From contig JBGRQD010000001.1 in the NCBI GenBank assembly GCA_041725935.1, positions 62,001 through 126,000 of the forward strand: a stretch of DNA of 64,000 nucleotides, given 5' to 3'. Below are positions 15,287 through 23,927 of the stretch, piece after piece. The stretch comes from Marivita sp041725935 (GTDB taxonomy: Bacteria > Pseudomonadota > Alphaproteobacteria > Rhodobacterales > Rhodobacteraceae). A program made the translations under genes and the position numbers. Below the pieces are notes generated by a model. That model was given only the letters and a program-made list of their open reading frames with translations, was not told the origin of the DNA and did no database searches. Numbering within the stretch: position 1 is the stretch's first letter; each line of letters begins with the position of its first letter.

Positions 15287-16447
15287 ATGACGGCGCATTT
15301 TGCATGCGAGCCGGGCAAATCTCGGGGCAGGCTTTATCCCGAAGAGGAAAGCGCGTTCCGGTCGTGTTTTCAACGCGACCGCGACCGCATCATTCACGCC
15401 TCGGCGTTCCGGCGGCTCAAGCACAAGACGCAGGTGTTCATCGAACACGAGGGTGATTATTTCCGCACCCGGCTGACCCATTCCATCGAGGTGGGGCAGG
15501 TGGCGCGCACCATCGCCAAGGTGCTGGGTCTGGATCTCGAACTGACAGAAGCCGTCGCATTGGCGCACGATCTGGGCCACACGCCCTTCGGCCACACCGG
15601 CGAAGACGCTCTGAACGAGTTGATGCAGCCCTATGGCGGGTTCGATCACAACGCGCAGGCGATCCGCATCGTCACCGGGCTGGAGCGGCATTATGCCGAT
15701 TTCGACGGGTTGAACCTCACCTGGGAAACCCTTGAAGGCATTGCCAAACATAACGGCCCGGTGCACGAACCGCCCCCCCATGCGCTGGCCGCCTACAATG
15801 CCCGCCACGATCTGGAACTGCACACCCACGCCAGTGCAGAGGCGCAGGTCGCGGCGCTGTCCGACGACATCGCCTACAACCACCATGACCTGCATGACGG
15901 CTTGCGGGCCGAACTGTTCTCGACCGACGAACTGGCTGAGCTTCCGGTTGTAAGTCATTGTTTTGCTGAAGTGGATCGCATCTATCCCGGACTGAATTAC
16001 TATCGCCGCCGTCACGAGGCGTTGCGCCGTTTCTTCGGTGTCTTGGTGGCCGATGTGATTTCGGTCACGCAGGCCAACCTTGCCGATCTCGATCCGAAAA
16101 GCCCCGAGGACATTCGCGGTGCGGGCCGCATGATGGTTCAGTTTTCACCGGCGCTCTGGTCGGATCTCAAGGTGATCCGCGAATTCCTGTTCCACCGGAT
16201 GTACCGGGCACCTGACGTGATCGAGATGCGCGCGAAGGTCACCCATGTGATCCACGAATTGTTCCCGCTTTTCATGTCCGATCCGTCCCTGCTGCCCAAG
16301 CAATGGCGCAAGGACGTGGCCGAAATTCGGTCCGAGACGGAACTCGCACGGCTGGTTTCGGATTACATAGCCGGGATGACCGATCGGTTTGCCCTGCAGG
16401 AGCATGCGCGCCTGACAGGGTCGGAGGTGATTTCCGCAAGGTCATAA
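15287..16447 (+). CDS. dgt: Deoxyguanosinetriphosphate triphosphohydrolase-like protein
   Basis: 386 residues with the HD-domain phosphohydrolase motifs RLTHSIEVGQVART (near 65), AHDLGHTPFGHTGE (near 100) and a later DDIAYNHHDLHDG (near 192) that completes the metal site. It hydrolyses dNTPs to deoxynucleosides and triphosphate, helping set nucleotide pools. It belongs to the shorter type-2 subfamily. The ATG at 15287 matches the family N-terminus (KSRGRLYPEEES follows). The antiporter gene follows within 12 bases and argS lies further along the same strand. Confidence 0.94.
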   Translation: MTAHFACEPGKSRGRLYPEEESAFRSCFQRDRDRIIHASAFRRLKHKTQVFIEHEGDYFRTRLTHSIEVGQVARTIAKVLGLDLELTEAVALAHDLGHTPFGHTGEDALNELMQPYGGFDHNAQAIRIVTGLERHYADFDGLNLTWETLEGIAKHNGPVHEPPPHALAAYNARHDLELHTHASAEAQVAALSDDIAYNHHDLHDGLRAELFSTDELAELPVVSHCFAEVDRIYPGLNYYRRRHEALRRFFGVLVADVISVTQANLADLDPKSPEDIRGAGRMMVQFSPALWSDLKVIREFLFHRMYRAPDVIEMRAKVTHVIHELFPLFMSDPSLLPKQWRKDVAEIRSETELARLVSDYIAGMTDRFALQEHARLTGSEVISARS

Positions 16448-16459
16448 AAGGAAATTACC

Positions 16460-18289
16460 GTGGCAACACCGTCAGATGCTGGATTGAACCCGATCACTGC
16501 TTTCGCCCTTGTCGGGGCCTTGGGTGTCGGGGCGCAATGGCTGGCCTGGCGTCTGAACCTGCCGGCCATTGTGCTGATGCTGGTGGCGGGTCTGCTGGTG
16601 GGGCCGGTGTTCGGCGTTCTGGATCCGTCCGTCGCGATGGGGGATTTGTTGCAGCCCATCGTTGCGGTGGCCGTGGCGATCATCCTTTTCGAAGGTGGCC
16701 TGACGCTGAATTTCAAGTCGCTCCGCGATGCAGCGGTCGGGGTGAAACGGCTGGTTGTGATCGGCGGGCCCATCGGCTGGCTGCTGTCGGCGTCTGTTCT
16801 GCACTATATCGCAGGGCTGAGCTGGGCCACGGCGTCCGTCTTTGGCGGCATCATGATCGTCACCGGGCCGACCGTGATCGCGCCCTTGCTGCGACAGGCA
16901 CGGCTCAAACGCCGCCCGGCGGCGCTCTTGCAATGGGAAGCCATCGTCAACGATCCGGTTGGCGCACTTGCTGCCGTTCTGGCTTTCGAGGTGGTTCTCG
17001 TCTTTCAGACGTCGACCACGGTCGAGTACGCGCTGATCACGCTGGCCATCGGCATCGTCGTGGCCACGCTGGTCGGGATCGCGGCCGGCTGGGGCATCGC
17101 CAAATCCTTTTCGCGCGGCTGGGTGCCGGAATACATGAAGGTGCCTGTGCTGTTCGTGAGCGTGCTGGCCGCATTTGCTGCGTCGGATTCGCTGCTGCAC
17201 GAAAGCGGGCTTTTGGCCGTAACCATCATGGGGGTCTGGATCGCCAATGCGCACCTGCCCAGCCATGCCGAGATGCACCGCTTCAAGGAACATGCAACGA
17301 TCCTGCTGGTGTCGGGTGTGTTCATCCTGCTTGCCGCCAACATGACGCGCGAGACCCTGATGGCGATGAACTGGCGGACGCTGGCCACGGTTGTGGCCGT
17401 GATCCTGATTGCCCGCCCGGTGACGGTTCTGGTGTCGCTCGCGTTTTCCAACGTACCTTGGTCCGAACGCATGCTCGTCGCCCTCACGGGCCCGCGCGGT
17501 GTGGTACTGGTGGCGGTGGCCGGCCTTTTCGGTGACCGGCTGGTGCAGGCGGGGATCGAGGACGCGGCGCAGATCTCGTCGCTGGCCTTTGCGCTGGTGG
17601 CGGGCACGGTGGTGCTGCACGGCTTCACGCTCAAACCACTGGCGCGGCTGCTGGGCCTCAACGCATCGACCACGCCCGGCGTGCTGATCGTCGGCGGCAA
17701 CCGCTGGTCGGTCGAACTGGGCGCGCTGCTCAGAAAGTTGGACCTGCCGGTGATGATTTCCGACCCGAACCGCAGCCATCTGCGTGACGCCCGCGAGGCG
17801 GGGCTTGAGATTTACACCGGCGATATCCTGTCCGAAGGAGCGGAAAACCGGCTTGACCTGATGGCCTATGAAACCGTGATCGCCGCCACCGACAACGATG
17901 CCTACAACACGCTGGTCGCCACCGACCTTGCACCGGAATTCGGGCGCGAGAACGTGTTTCAGCTCAATCGCGGTACCTCGGATTCCGAGCGCTACTCCCT
18001 GCCGCCGAAACTGGGGGGGCGGGCGATCGGCGCGGGCGAGACTTATTGGGAGGTGCAGCGCCGGATGTGGGACGGCTGGGAGTTCCGCGTCACCACGCTG
18101 TCGGATGAGTTCACCTTGCAGAACTGGCACGACACCCACCCCGACGGCATCCCGGTCGCCGATATCGGCCCGCGCGGCACGCTGCGCATTCTGGGTCCCG
18201 ATGACGCCCCGAAAGAGACCGAAGGAACGCGCCTGATCGCCATGCTGCCCAAGAAACCCCACCGCGCCAAGGCCGAAGGTCAAGCCTAA
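16460..18289 (+). CDS. Cation:proton antiporter with RCK/TrkA-N domain
   Basis: 609 residues from a GTG 12 bases after dgt (AAGGAAATTACC upstream). About 12 membrane helices occupy residues 10-400, with the CPA-family stretches LEGGLTLNFKSLR-like (EGGLTLNF) and IVNDPVGALAAVLAFE. Next comes a Rossmann-type regulatory domain starting VLIVGGNRWSVELGALL (about 410) with an acidic loop SDPNRS. It is probably an inner-membrane sodium or potassium/proton exchanger gated by a nucleotide; the ion is not certain. Confidence 0.88.
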   Translation: MATPSDAGLNPITAFALVGALGVGAQWLAWRLNLPAIVLMLVAGLLVGPVFGVLDPSVAMGDLLQPIVAVAVAIILFEGGLTLNFKSLRDAAVGVKRLVVIGGPIGWLLSASVLHYIAGLSWATASVFGGIMIVTGPTVIAPLLRQARLKRRPAALLQWEAIVNDPVGALAAVLAFEVVLVFQTSTTVEYALITLAIGIVVATLVGIAAGWGIAKSFSRGWVPEYMKVPVLFVSVLAAFAASDSLLHESGLLAVTIMGVWIANAHLPSHAEMHRFKEHATILLVSGVFILLAANMTRETLMAMNWRTLATVVAVILIARPVTVLVSLAFSNVPWSERMLVALTGPRGVVLVAVAGLFGDRLVQAGIEDAAQISSLAFALVAGTVVLHGFTLKPLARLLGLNASTTPGVLIVGGNRWSVELGALLRKLDLPVMISDPNRSHLRDAREAGLEIYTGDILSEGAENRLDLMAYETVIAATDNDAYNTLVATDLAPEFGRENVFQLNRGTSDSERYSLPPKLGGRAIGAGETYWEVQRRMWDGWEFRVTTLSDEFTLQNWHDTHPDGIPVADIGPRGTLRILGPDDAPKETEGTRLIAMLPKKPHRAKAEGQA

Positions 18290-18345
18290 CATTTGACGCC
18301 GCGCGCCAAGGTGGTAGAGGACATGCCGAACAAAGGACGTGTGAC

Positions 18346-20091
18346 ATGAACCTCTTCTCCGATATCCGGGCGCTTGTGATCGACAGCCTGACCGCGATGG
18401 TGGCCGACGGGACGCTGCCGGACGGTCTGGATTTTGCCAACGTGACCGTAGAGCCGCCGCGTGATCCGCTGCATGGCGACATGGCAACCAATGCCGCGAT
18501 GGTGCTGGCCAAGCCCGCCGGTCTGAAGCCGCGAAACATCGCCGAGGCGCTGGCCGCCAGGCTTTCGGCAGACCCGCGCGTGTCCAGCGCCGAGGTGGCC
18601 GGTCCGGGGTTCCTGAACCTGCGGCTGGGCAACGCGGTCTGGCAGGGCGTGCCCAGGGTGATCCTGTCCTCGGGCACGAAATTCGGCACATCCGGGATGG
18701 GTCAGGGCAAAAAAGTCAACGTCGAATATGTCTCTGCCAACCCGACCGGCCCACTGCATGTCGGCCACACCCGAGGTGCTGTCTTCGGCGATGCGTTGGC
18801 TTCCCTGCTGGCCTATGCGGGCTACGAGGTCACGCGCGAATATTACATCAACGATGGCGGCGCGCAGGTCGATGTGCTCGCCCGGTCCGTTTACCTGCGG
18901 TATCTCGAAGCGCATGGGCAGGACGTGGCCTTTGTCGATGGCACCTATCCCGGCGATTACCTGATCCCGGTGGGTGAGGCGCTCAAGGACAAGGTGGGCG
19001 ACGCCTATATCGGACAGCCCGAAGAGGTCTGGCTCGAAGAGGTGCGTGACTTTGCCACCGATGCGATGATGCTGCTCATCCGCGCCGATCTGGGCCTGCT
19101 GGGTGTCGAGATGGACATGTTTTTCAGCGAAAAATCGCTCTATGGCACGGGCCTGATCGAGGCTGCCATCGACAGCCTGAAATCCAAGGACCTGATCTAC
19201 CGGGGCGTGCTCGAGCCGCCCAAGGGCAAGACCCCCGAGGATTGGGAGCCGCGCGAGCAGACGCTGTTCAAATCCACCGCCCATGGCGATGATGTGGACC
19301 GCCCGATCATGAAATCGGACGGATCCTGGACCTATTTCGCCCCCGACATCGCCTATCACTACGACAAGGTGCAGCGCGGCTATGACCTGTTGATCGACAT
19401 TTTCGGTGCCGATCATGGCGGCTACGTCAAGCGGATGAAGGCCGCCGTCAGCGCGCTGTCGGACGGCAAGACACCGCTCGACATCAAGCTGACGCAGCTG
19501 GTCAAGCTCTACAAGAATGGTGAGCCGTTCAAGATGTCCAAGCGGGCAGGGACGTTTGTGACCCTGCGCGACGTGGTCGATCAGGTCGGCCCTGACGTGA
19601 CGCGGTTCCACATGCTGACCCGCAAGAACGACGCGCCGCTGGATTTCGACTTCGACAAGGTACTGGAACAGTCCAAGGACAACCCGGTTTTCTACGTGCA
19701 ATACGCCAATGCGCGGGTGCATTCCGTGCTGCGCAAGGCCCGCGAGGCCGGGGTCGACGTGGATGACACCACGTTGGCCGCTGTCGATCTGACGGGCATG
19801 ACCCATGACAGCGAACTGGCCGTGGCGCGCAAGCTGGCCGAATGGCCGCGCCTGATCGAGATCGCCGCGCGCACCAACGAACCGCACCGGGTTGCGTTCT
19901 ACCTCTACGAACTCGCGTCAGATCTGCACGCGCTTTACAACAAGGGCAACGACGTTCCCGAATTGCGGTTTTTGCAGGAAGGCAACACCCAGGCCACACA
20001 GGCGAAAATCGCCCTCGCGCGGTCTGTCTCTGTTGTTATTTCTGCCGGCCTTGGTATCTTGGGAGTCACTCCGGTCGAAGAAATGCGCTGA
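18346..20091 (+). CDS. argS: Arginyl-tRNA synthetase
   Basis: 581 residues, a class I synthetase. The HIGH-like signature is NPTGPLHVGHTRG (near residue 131) and the KMSKS-like signature is FKMSKRAG (near 392). An N-terminal Add1 domain and the C-terminal helical anticodon-binding domain (ending VTPVEEMR) complete it. It charges tRNA-Arg. It is followed by the SPOR-protein, nagZ, scpA and scpB genes on the same strand, an order common in this family. Confidence 0.97.
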   Translation: MNLFSDIRALVIDSLTAMVADGTLPDGLDFANVTVEPPRDPLHGDMATNAAMVLAKPAGLKPRNIAEALAARLSADPRVSSAEVAGPGFLNLRLGNAVWQGVPRVILSSGTKFGTSGMGQGKKVNVEYVSANPTGPLHVGHTRGAVFGDALASLLAYAGYEVTREYYINDGGAQVDVLARSVYLRYLEAHGQDVAFVDGTYPGDYLIPVGEALKDKVGDAYIGQPEEVWLEEVRDFATDAMMLLIRADLGLLGVEMDMFFSEKSLYGTGLIEAAIDSLKSKDLIYRGVLEPPKGKTPEDWEPREQTLFKSTAHGDDVDRPIMKSDGSWTYFAPDIAYHYDKVQRGYDLLIDIFGADHGGYVKRMKAAVSALSDGKTPLDIKLTQLVKLYKNGEPFKMSKRAGTFVTLRDVVDQVGPDVTRFHMLTRKNDAPLDFDFDKVLEQSKDNPVFYVQYANARVHSVLRKAREAGVDVDDTTLAAVDLTGMTHDSELAVARKLAEWPRLIEIAARTNEPHRVAFYLYELASDLHALYNKGNDVPELRFLQEGNTQATQAKIALARSVSVVISAGLGILGVTPVEEMR

Positions 20092-20164
20092 CAAAAGCGC
20101 CGTGACCGGGTGAGGCAATGGCAAGAAACCACCGGTGGCACCGCTGCCGGGCAATGAGGCAGAC

Positions 20165-21148
20165 ATGGCAGACATGCATATGACGGGCCCCGCACGCGGG
20201 GAAGAAACGTCTGGCAACTTGGCCACGACGGCCAATTGGCTGGGCGCGGTGATGTCGCTGGCACTGGTGATCGGTGTGGCGGTTTGGGGATATCGGCTGA
20301 TCATGCGCGATGTCTCGGGCGTGCCGGTGGTCATGGCCATCGAAGGCCCGATGCGCGTGGCCCCGGACAATCCCGGTGGCCAGATCGCCCGTCACGAAGG
20401 GCTTGCGGTCAACGATATTGCCGGAACCGGCACCTCGGCCCCGCCGCCTGACCAGATCGTCCTTGCCCCACGTCCGCTCGACATCACCGAAGAAGACGTG
20501 GTTGTCACAGAGATCACTGACACCCGCGCGCTGACCCAGCGCGAAGAGGTTGCACTGGCCACGCTGCGGCAGGACGCGCAGACCGAAGCCCCGGCATTGT
20601 CCCTGACCGATATCGCCAATGCCGACGACCCGATCAAGGCGCTGGCCGACCAGATCGCCGCCAATGCGACCCCCTTTACCGAGATCGATCCGGCGCCCGA
20701 AACCGGCGTGTTCGACGCCCAGCCCGAAGAGACAATTGTGGTCTCCGCCGACATCGTGCCGCCCTCGGTGCCCGGTGTCGCGCGGTCCCTGCGTCCGACG
20801 CCGCGCCCGCAAGGCCTGCAACTGGCCTCGCTGTCCGTGCCGAGCACTGCGACCTCCGCTTCCGCTGCGGACGAGCGCGATCCGAACCAGATCCCTGCTG
20901 GCACTCGCCTGGTGCAGTTCGGCGCTTTTGACAGCCCGGAAATCGCCCGCGAGCAGTGGACCAAACTGGCCGCGCGCTTCAGCGAATATCTCGACGACAA
21001 GGACCGTGTGATCGAAGAGGCCACATCGGGTGGTCGTGTCTTCTACCGGCTGCGGGCGCACGGCTTTGAAGACCTGAGCGAGTCGCGCCGCTTCTGCGCT
21101 GCCCTTGTGGCCGAAGGGGCCGATTGCATCCCCGTGGTCAGCCGGTGA
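20165..21148 (+). CDS. SPOR-domain membrane protein
   Basis: 327 residues from the ATG at 20165 (GAGG upstream; an in-frame GTG at 20135 is less likely). A single N-terminal membrane helix spans about residues 25-45. A long acidic, Pro/Ala-rich periplasmic linker follows. The C-terminal SPOR domain (RLVQFGAFDSPEIAREQW to the end) binds denuded glycan strands at division sites. It overlaps nagZ by 4 bases, which fits a shared peptidoglycan role. Confidence 0.9.
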   Translation: MADMHMTGPARGEETSGNLATTANWLGAVMSLALVIGVAVWGYRLIMRDVSGVPVVMAIEGPMRVAPDNPGGQIARHEGLAVNDIAGTGTSAPPPDQIVLAPRPLDITEEDVVVTEITDTRALTQREEVALATLRQDAQTEAPALSLTDIANADDPIKALADQIAANATPFTEIDPAPETGVFDAQPEETIVVSADIVPPSVPGVARSLRPTPRPQGLQLASLSVPSTATSASAADERDPNQIPAGTRLVQFGAFDSPEIAREQWTKLAARFSEYLDDKDRVIEEATSGGRVFYRLRAHGFEDLSESRRFCAALVAEGADCIPVVSR

Positions 21149-22158
21149 CCCATCGACCTTTCGGAGCGGCCATCTTCGGCTGTGACGGCGCGCGACTGTC
21201 TGCAGATGAGCGCGCGTTTTTTGCCGATGCCAACCCGTTCGGGTTCATCTTGTTCGACCGCAACCTCGAAACGCCCGACCAGATCCGTGCCCTGACCGCA
21301 GACCTGCGCGATTGTGTCGGCTGGGCAGCACCCGTCTTCATCGACCAGGAGGGCGGCCGCGTGCAACGCCTGCGTGCGCCGCTTGCCACTGACTGGCTGC
21401 CGCCGCTGGATCATGTCGCCCTTCTTGGGCTCAACGCCGCAGAGGGCATGCGCCTGCGCTACCACATCATTGCGCATGAACTTCGTGCGCTTGGCATCGA
21501 CGCCAATTGCGCGCCCATGCTCGACGTCGCGCGGCCCGAAACCCATCCTTTCCTGCGCAACCGTTGCTGCGGGTCTCAAGTGGATCAGGTGGTGAGTATC
21601 GGCCGCGCCGTGGTCGACGGGCTCGAACAGGGCGGCGTTTTTCCGGTGATCAAGCACATTCCCGGCCACGGTCTGGCGCAGATGGACAGCCATCTGGACC
21701 TGCCACGCATCGCCGCGCCTGCGGACACCCTGACGGCCATTGACTTTGCCGCCTTCCGTCCCTTCGCGGATGTGGCGATGGGCATGACCGCGCATCTGGT
21801 CTACAGCGCCTTCGGTGAAACCGGCCCCGCCACCACATCACCCGCCATGATTCACCGCATCCGCGAGGAGATGGGCTTTGCCGGGCTGCTGATGACCGAT
21901 GATATCGGCATGCAGGCGCTGTCGGGATCGGTGCCCGAACGAGGGGCCGCGTCCCTGCAAGCGGGCTGCGACGTGATCCTGCATTGCAACGGTGACCTGC
22001 CCGAACGCATCGCGCTGATGGACCGTATCGGTGCCATGTCCCCTGCCAGCCAGACCCGCGCCGAGGCGGCATTGGCCCGCCGTCCGGAGCCGCAAGATGT
22101 TGACATTGCCGCCCTCAAGGCCAAGCTTGCACAGCTGGAGCAAGGGCATGAGGCATGA
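21145..22158 (+). CDS. nagZ: Beta-N-acetylhexosaminidase (NagZ)
   Basis: 337 residues. A GTG start overlaps the SPOR gene stop (GTGA). This glycoside hydrolase family 3 enzyme trims N-acetylglucosamine from muropeptides during wall recycling in the cytoplasm. The motif KHIPGHGLAQMDSH carries the catalytic His/Asp dyad, and the nucleophile Asp lies in LLMTDDIGMQALSG. IDQEGGRVQRL marks the substrate site. The 4-base overlap with scpA continues the operon. Confidence 0.94.
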   Translation: MTHRPFGAAIFGCDGARLSADERAFFADANPFGFILFDRNLETPDQIRALTADLRDCVGWAAPVFIDQEGGRVQRLRAPLATDWLPPLDHVALLGLNAAEGMRLRYHIIAHELRALGIDANCAPMLDVARPETHPFLRNRCCGSQVDQVVSIGRAVVDGLEQGGVFPVIKHIPGHGLAQMDSHLDLPRIAAPADTLTAIDFAAFRPFADVAMGMTAHLVYSAFGETGPATTSPAMIHRIREEMGFAGLLMTDDIGMQALSGSVPERGAASLQAGCDVILHCNGDLPERIALMDRIGAMSPASQTRAEAALARRPEPQDVDIAALKAKLAQLEQGHEA

Positions 22159-22943
22159 GCGACGCCACCGCAGACGGGTTTGACACAACAGTCGCCGACC
22201 GGCTTGCCGCCGAGGCGTTGATCGTCGATGTGGACGGGTTCGAAGGCCCGCTTGACCTGCTCCTGACGCTCAGCCGCACGCAAAAGGTGGACCTGCGCAA
22301 AATCTCCGTGCTTGAACTGGCCCGGCAATACCTTGCCTTTGTCGAACAGGCCAAGGCGCTGCGCATCGAACTGGCCGCCGATTACCTTGTGATGGCGGCA
22401 TGGCTCGCCTTTCTCAAATCCCGCCTGTTGCTGCCGCCCGACCCGACCGAAGAAGGCCCCTCGGGCGAGGACCTCGCCGCACATCTGGCGTTCCAGCTCG
22501 AACGCCTGCAAGCGATGCGCGATGCTGCCGCCAAACTCATGGCGCGGGACCAGTTGGGGCGTGATTTCTTTGCCCGCGGCCTCACCCAAGAGGTCGAGCG
22601 GGTGCGCAAGATCGACTACACCGCGACGCTGCTGGACCTGATGCAGGGCTATGCGCGCACCCGCACCAAGGACGAATTCCGCCCCTTCGTGATGGACCGC
22701 GACAAGGTGTTCACGATGGAACAGGCGCTGGAGCGGATGCGCGGGCTGATCGGCTTTGCCGGCATGTGGACCGATATCGCGACCTACATGCCAGACGGCT
22801 GGGACGTGGACCCGGTGCGCTGGCGCTCGGCCACTGCATCGACCTTTGCCGCGTCCTTGGAACTTGCCAAGGAAGGCAAGGTGGAACTGCGCCAGTCCGC
22901 GACCTTTGCCCCCATCGAACTGCGCCGGAGAGATGAGCGGTGA
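22155..22943 (+). CDS. scpA: Segregation and condensation protein A
   Basis: 262 residues. It is the kleisin subunit of the SMC-ScpAB condensin. The N-terminal pattern VDGFEGPLDLLLTLSRTQKVDLRKISVLELARQYL is diagnostic, and a winged-helix region follows near the C-terminus. The start overlaps nagZ (ATGA) and the end overlaps scpB (GTGA), so translation is coupled along the row. Confidence 0.95.
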   Translation: MSDATADGFDTTVADRLAAEALIVDVDGFEGPLDLLLTLSRTQKVDLRKISVLELARQYLAFVEQAKALRIELAADYLVMAAWLAFLKSRLLLPPDPTEEGPSGEDLAAHLAFQLERLQAMRDAAAKLMARDQLGRDFFARGLTQEVERVRKIDYTATLLDLMQGYARTRTKDEFRPFVMDRDKVFTMEQALERMRGLIGFAGMWTDIATYMPDGWDVDPVRWRSATASTFAASLELAKEGKVELRQSATFAPIELRRRDER

Positions 22944-23617
22944 GTGAAGACTTGGAAACCGACACCGACACCGACACCGAACGCAGCCTCTTTGCGGCCC
23001 CCCCCATGGGCGAGCAGGAACGCATGGTCGAGGCGATCCTCTTTGCCACTGCCGATCCCGTGACGGTCAAGGACCTCAACGACCGGATGCCGCACGGTTC
23101 CGACGCGGCCGAGGCGCTGGTGCACCTGCGCAAACGCTACGAGGGCAGGGGTGTGAACGTGGTCAAGGTGGGCGATGCCTGGGCCATCCGCACAGCACCC
23201 GACCTTGGGTTCCTGATGCAAAAGGAAACCGTCGAGACCCGCAAGCTCAGCCGCGCCGCAATCGAAACACTGGCGATCATTGCCTATCACCAGCCCGTCA
23301 CCCGTGCCGAGATCGAAGAAATCCGGGGCGTATCGGTCAGCCGCGGGACGGTGGATCAACTGCTCGAAATGGAGTGGATTCGCTTTGGCCGCCGCAAGAT
23401 GACGCCGGGCCGCCCGGTGACTTTTGTGGTGACACAGAATTTCCTCGATCATTTCGGGCTTGAATCAGCCCGCGATCTGCCGGGGCTCAAGGAACTGCGC
23501 GCCGCTGGCCTGCTGGAAAACAGGCCTCCTTTTGGGGCGATGCCGCAGATGGGCGAAGGCGATGTGGATGCCGAGGAAGAAACCGAAGTGGGCCAGTCGG
23601 AACTGTTCGAGGACTGA
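22940..23617 (+). CDS. scpB: Segregation and condensation protein B
   Basis: 225 residues from a GTG overlapping scpA. Two winged-helix units are seen (VEAILFATADPVTVKDLNDR and ETLAIIAYHQPVTRAEIEEIRGV). It binds ScpA in the SMC complex. The N-terminus carries an Asp/Thr repeat (DTDTDTDTE). In relatives I know, tatABC often follow scpB; here a paired-hairpin repeat and a small peptide gene follow instead. Confidence 0.95.
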   Translation: MSEDLETDTDTDTERSLFAAPPMGEQERMVEAILFATADPVTVKDLNDRMPHGSDAAEALVHLRKRYEGRGVNVVKVGDAWAIRTAPDLGFLMQKETVETRKLSRAAIETLAIIAYHQPVTRAEIEEIRGVSVSRGTVDQLLEMEWIRFGRRKMTPGRPVTFVVTQNFLDHFGLESARDLPGLKELRAAGLLENRPPFGAMPQMGEGDVDAEEETEVGQSELFED

Positions 23618-23625
23618 GCGACATT

Positions 23626-23664
23626 CTTTCCGTCAACGGAAAGAGGCGATGCGTTGACGCATCG
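23626..23664. repeat. Paired-hairpin intergenic element, copy A
   Basis: CTTTCCGTCAACGGAAAG (7-bp stem, TCAA loop) and CGATGCGTTGACGCATCG (perfect apart from the two central bases) are separated by 3 bases. It starts 9 bases after the scpB stop. Copy B at 50817 differs at two positions over the whole element. Confidence 0.85.
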
Positions 23665-23783
23665 TGTCCTTGGCCCAACCGATTTTCCGAAAAACAGCGG
23701 TATTTCCCGAAACAATGCCTGAAAATCGTCGCATTTGTTCTCTATATCATGCGTAGAGGCACCCAAAGCAACAGGAGGACGAC

Positions 23784-23927
23784 ATGAACCTCAACCAGAT
23801 CATCACCATGGTCATGCGCACCGTGATGCGCCGCGTGATCAATTCCGGCATCAACGCGGGCATGAACGCGGTGACAAATCGCAAGAAGCCGCAGCCCAAG
23901 GCACCGCAGCAGGATCAGACCCGCTAA
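23784..23927 (+). CDS. 47-residue basic peptide of unknown function
   Basis: ATG at 23784 with AGGAGG 6-7 bases upstream, ending at TAA 23925-23927, overlapping the convergent dCTP deaminase stop. The N-terminal half is amphipathic (NQIITMVMRTVMRRVIN) and the C-terminal half is Lys/Pro/Gln-rich and probably disordered. The strong ribosome site and separate promoter-like AT-rich upstream sequence (23680-23770) support expression. No family is known to me. Confidence 0.65.
   Translation: MNLNQIITMVMRTVMRRVINSGINAGMNAVTNRKKPQPKAPQQDQTR

Noticed and set aside
16472..18691. 739-codon minus-strand open frame
   Set aside because: It is antisense to the antiporter and argS; the composition is that of a reverse-strand shadow.
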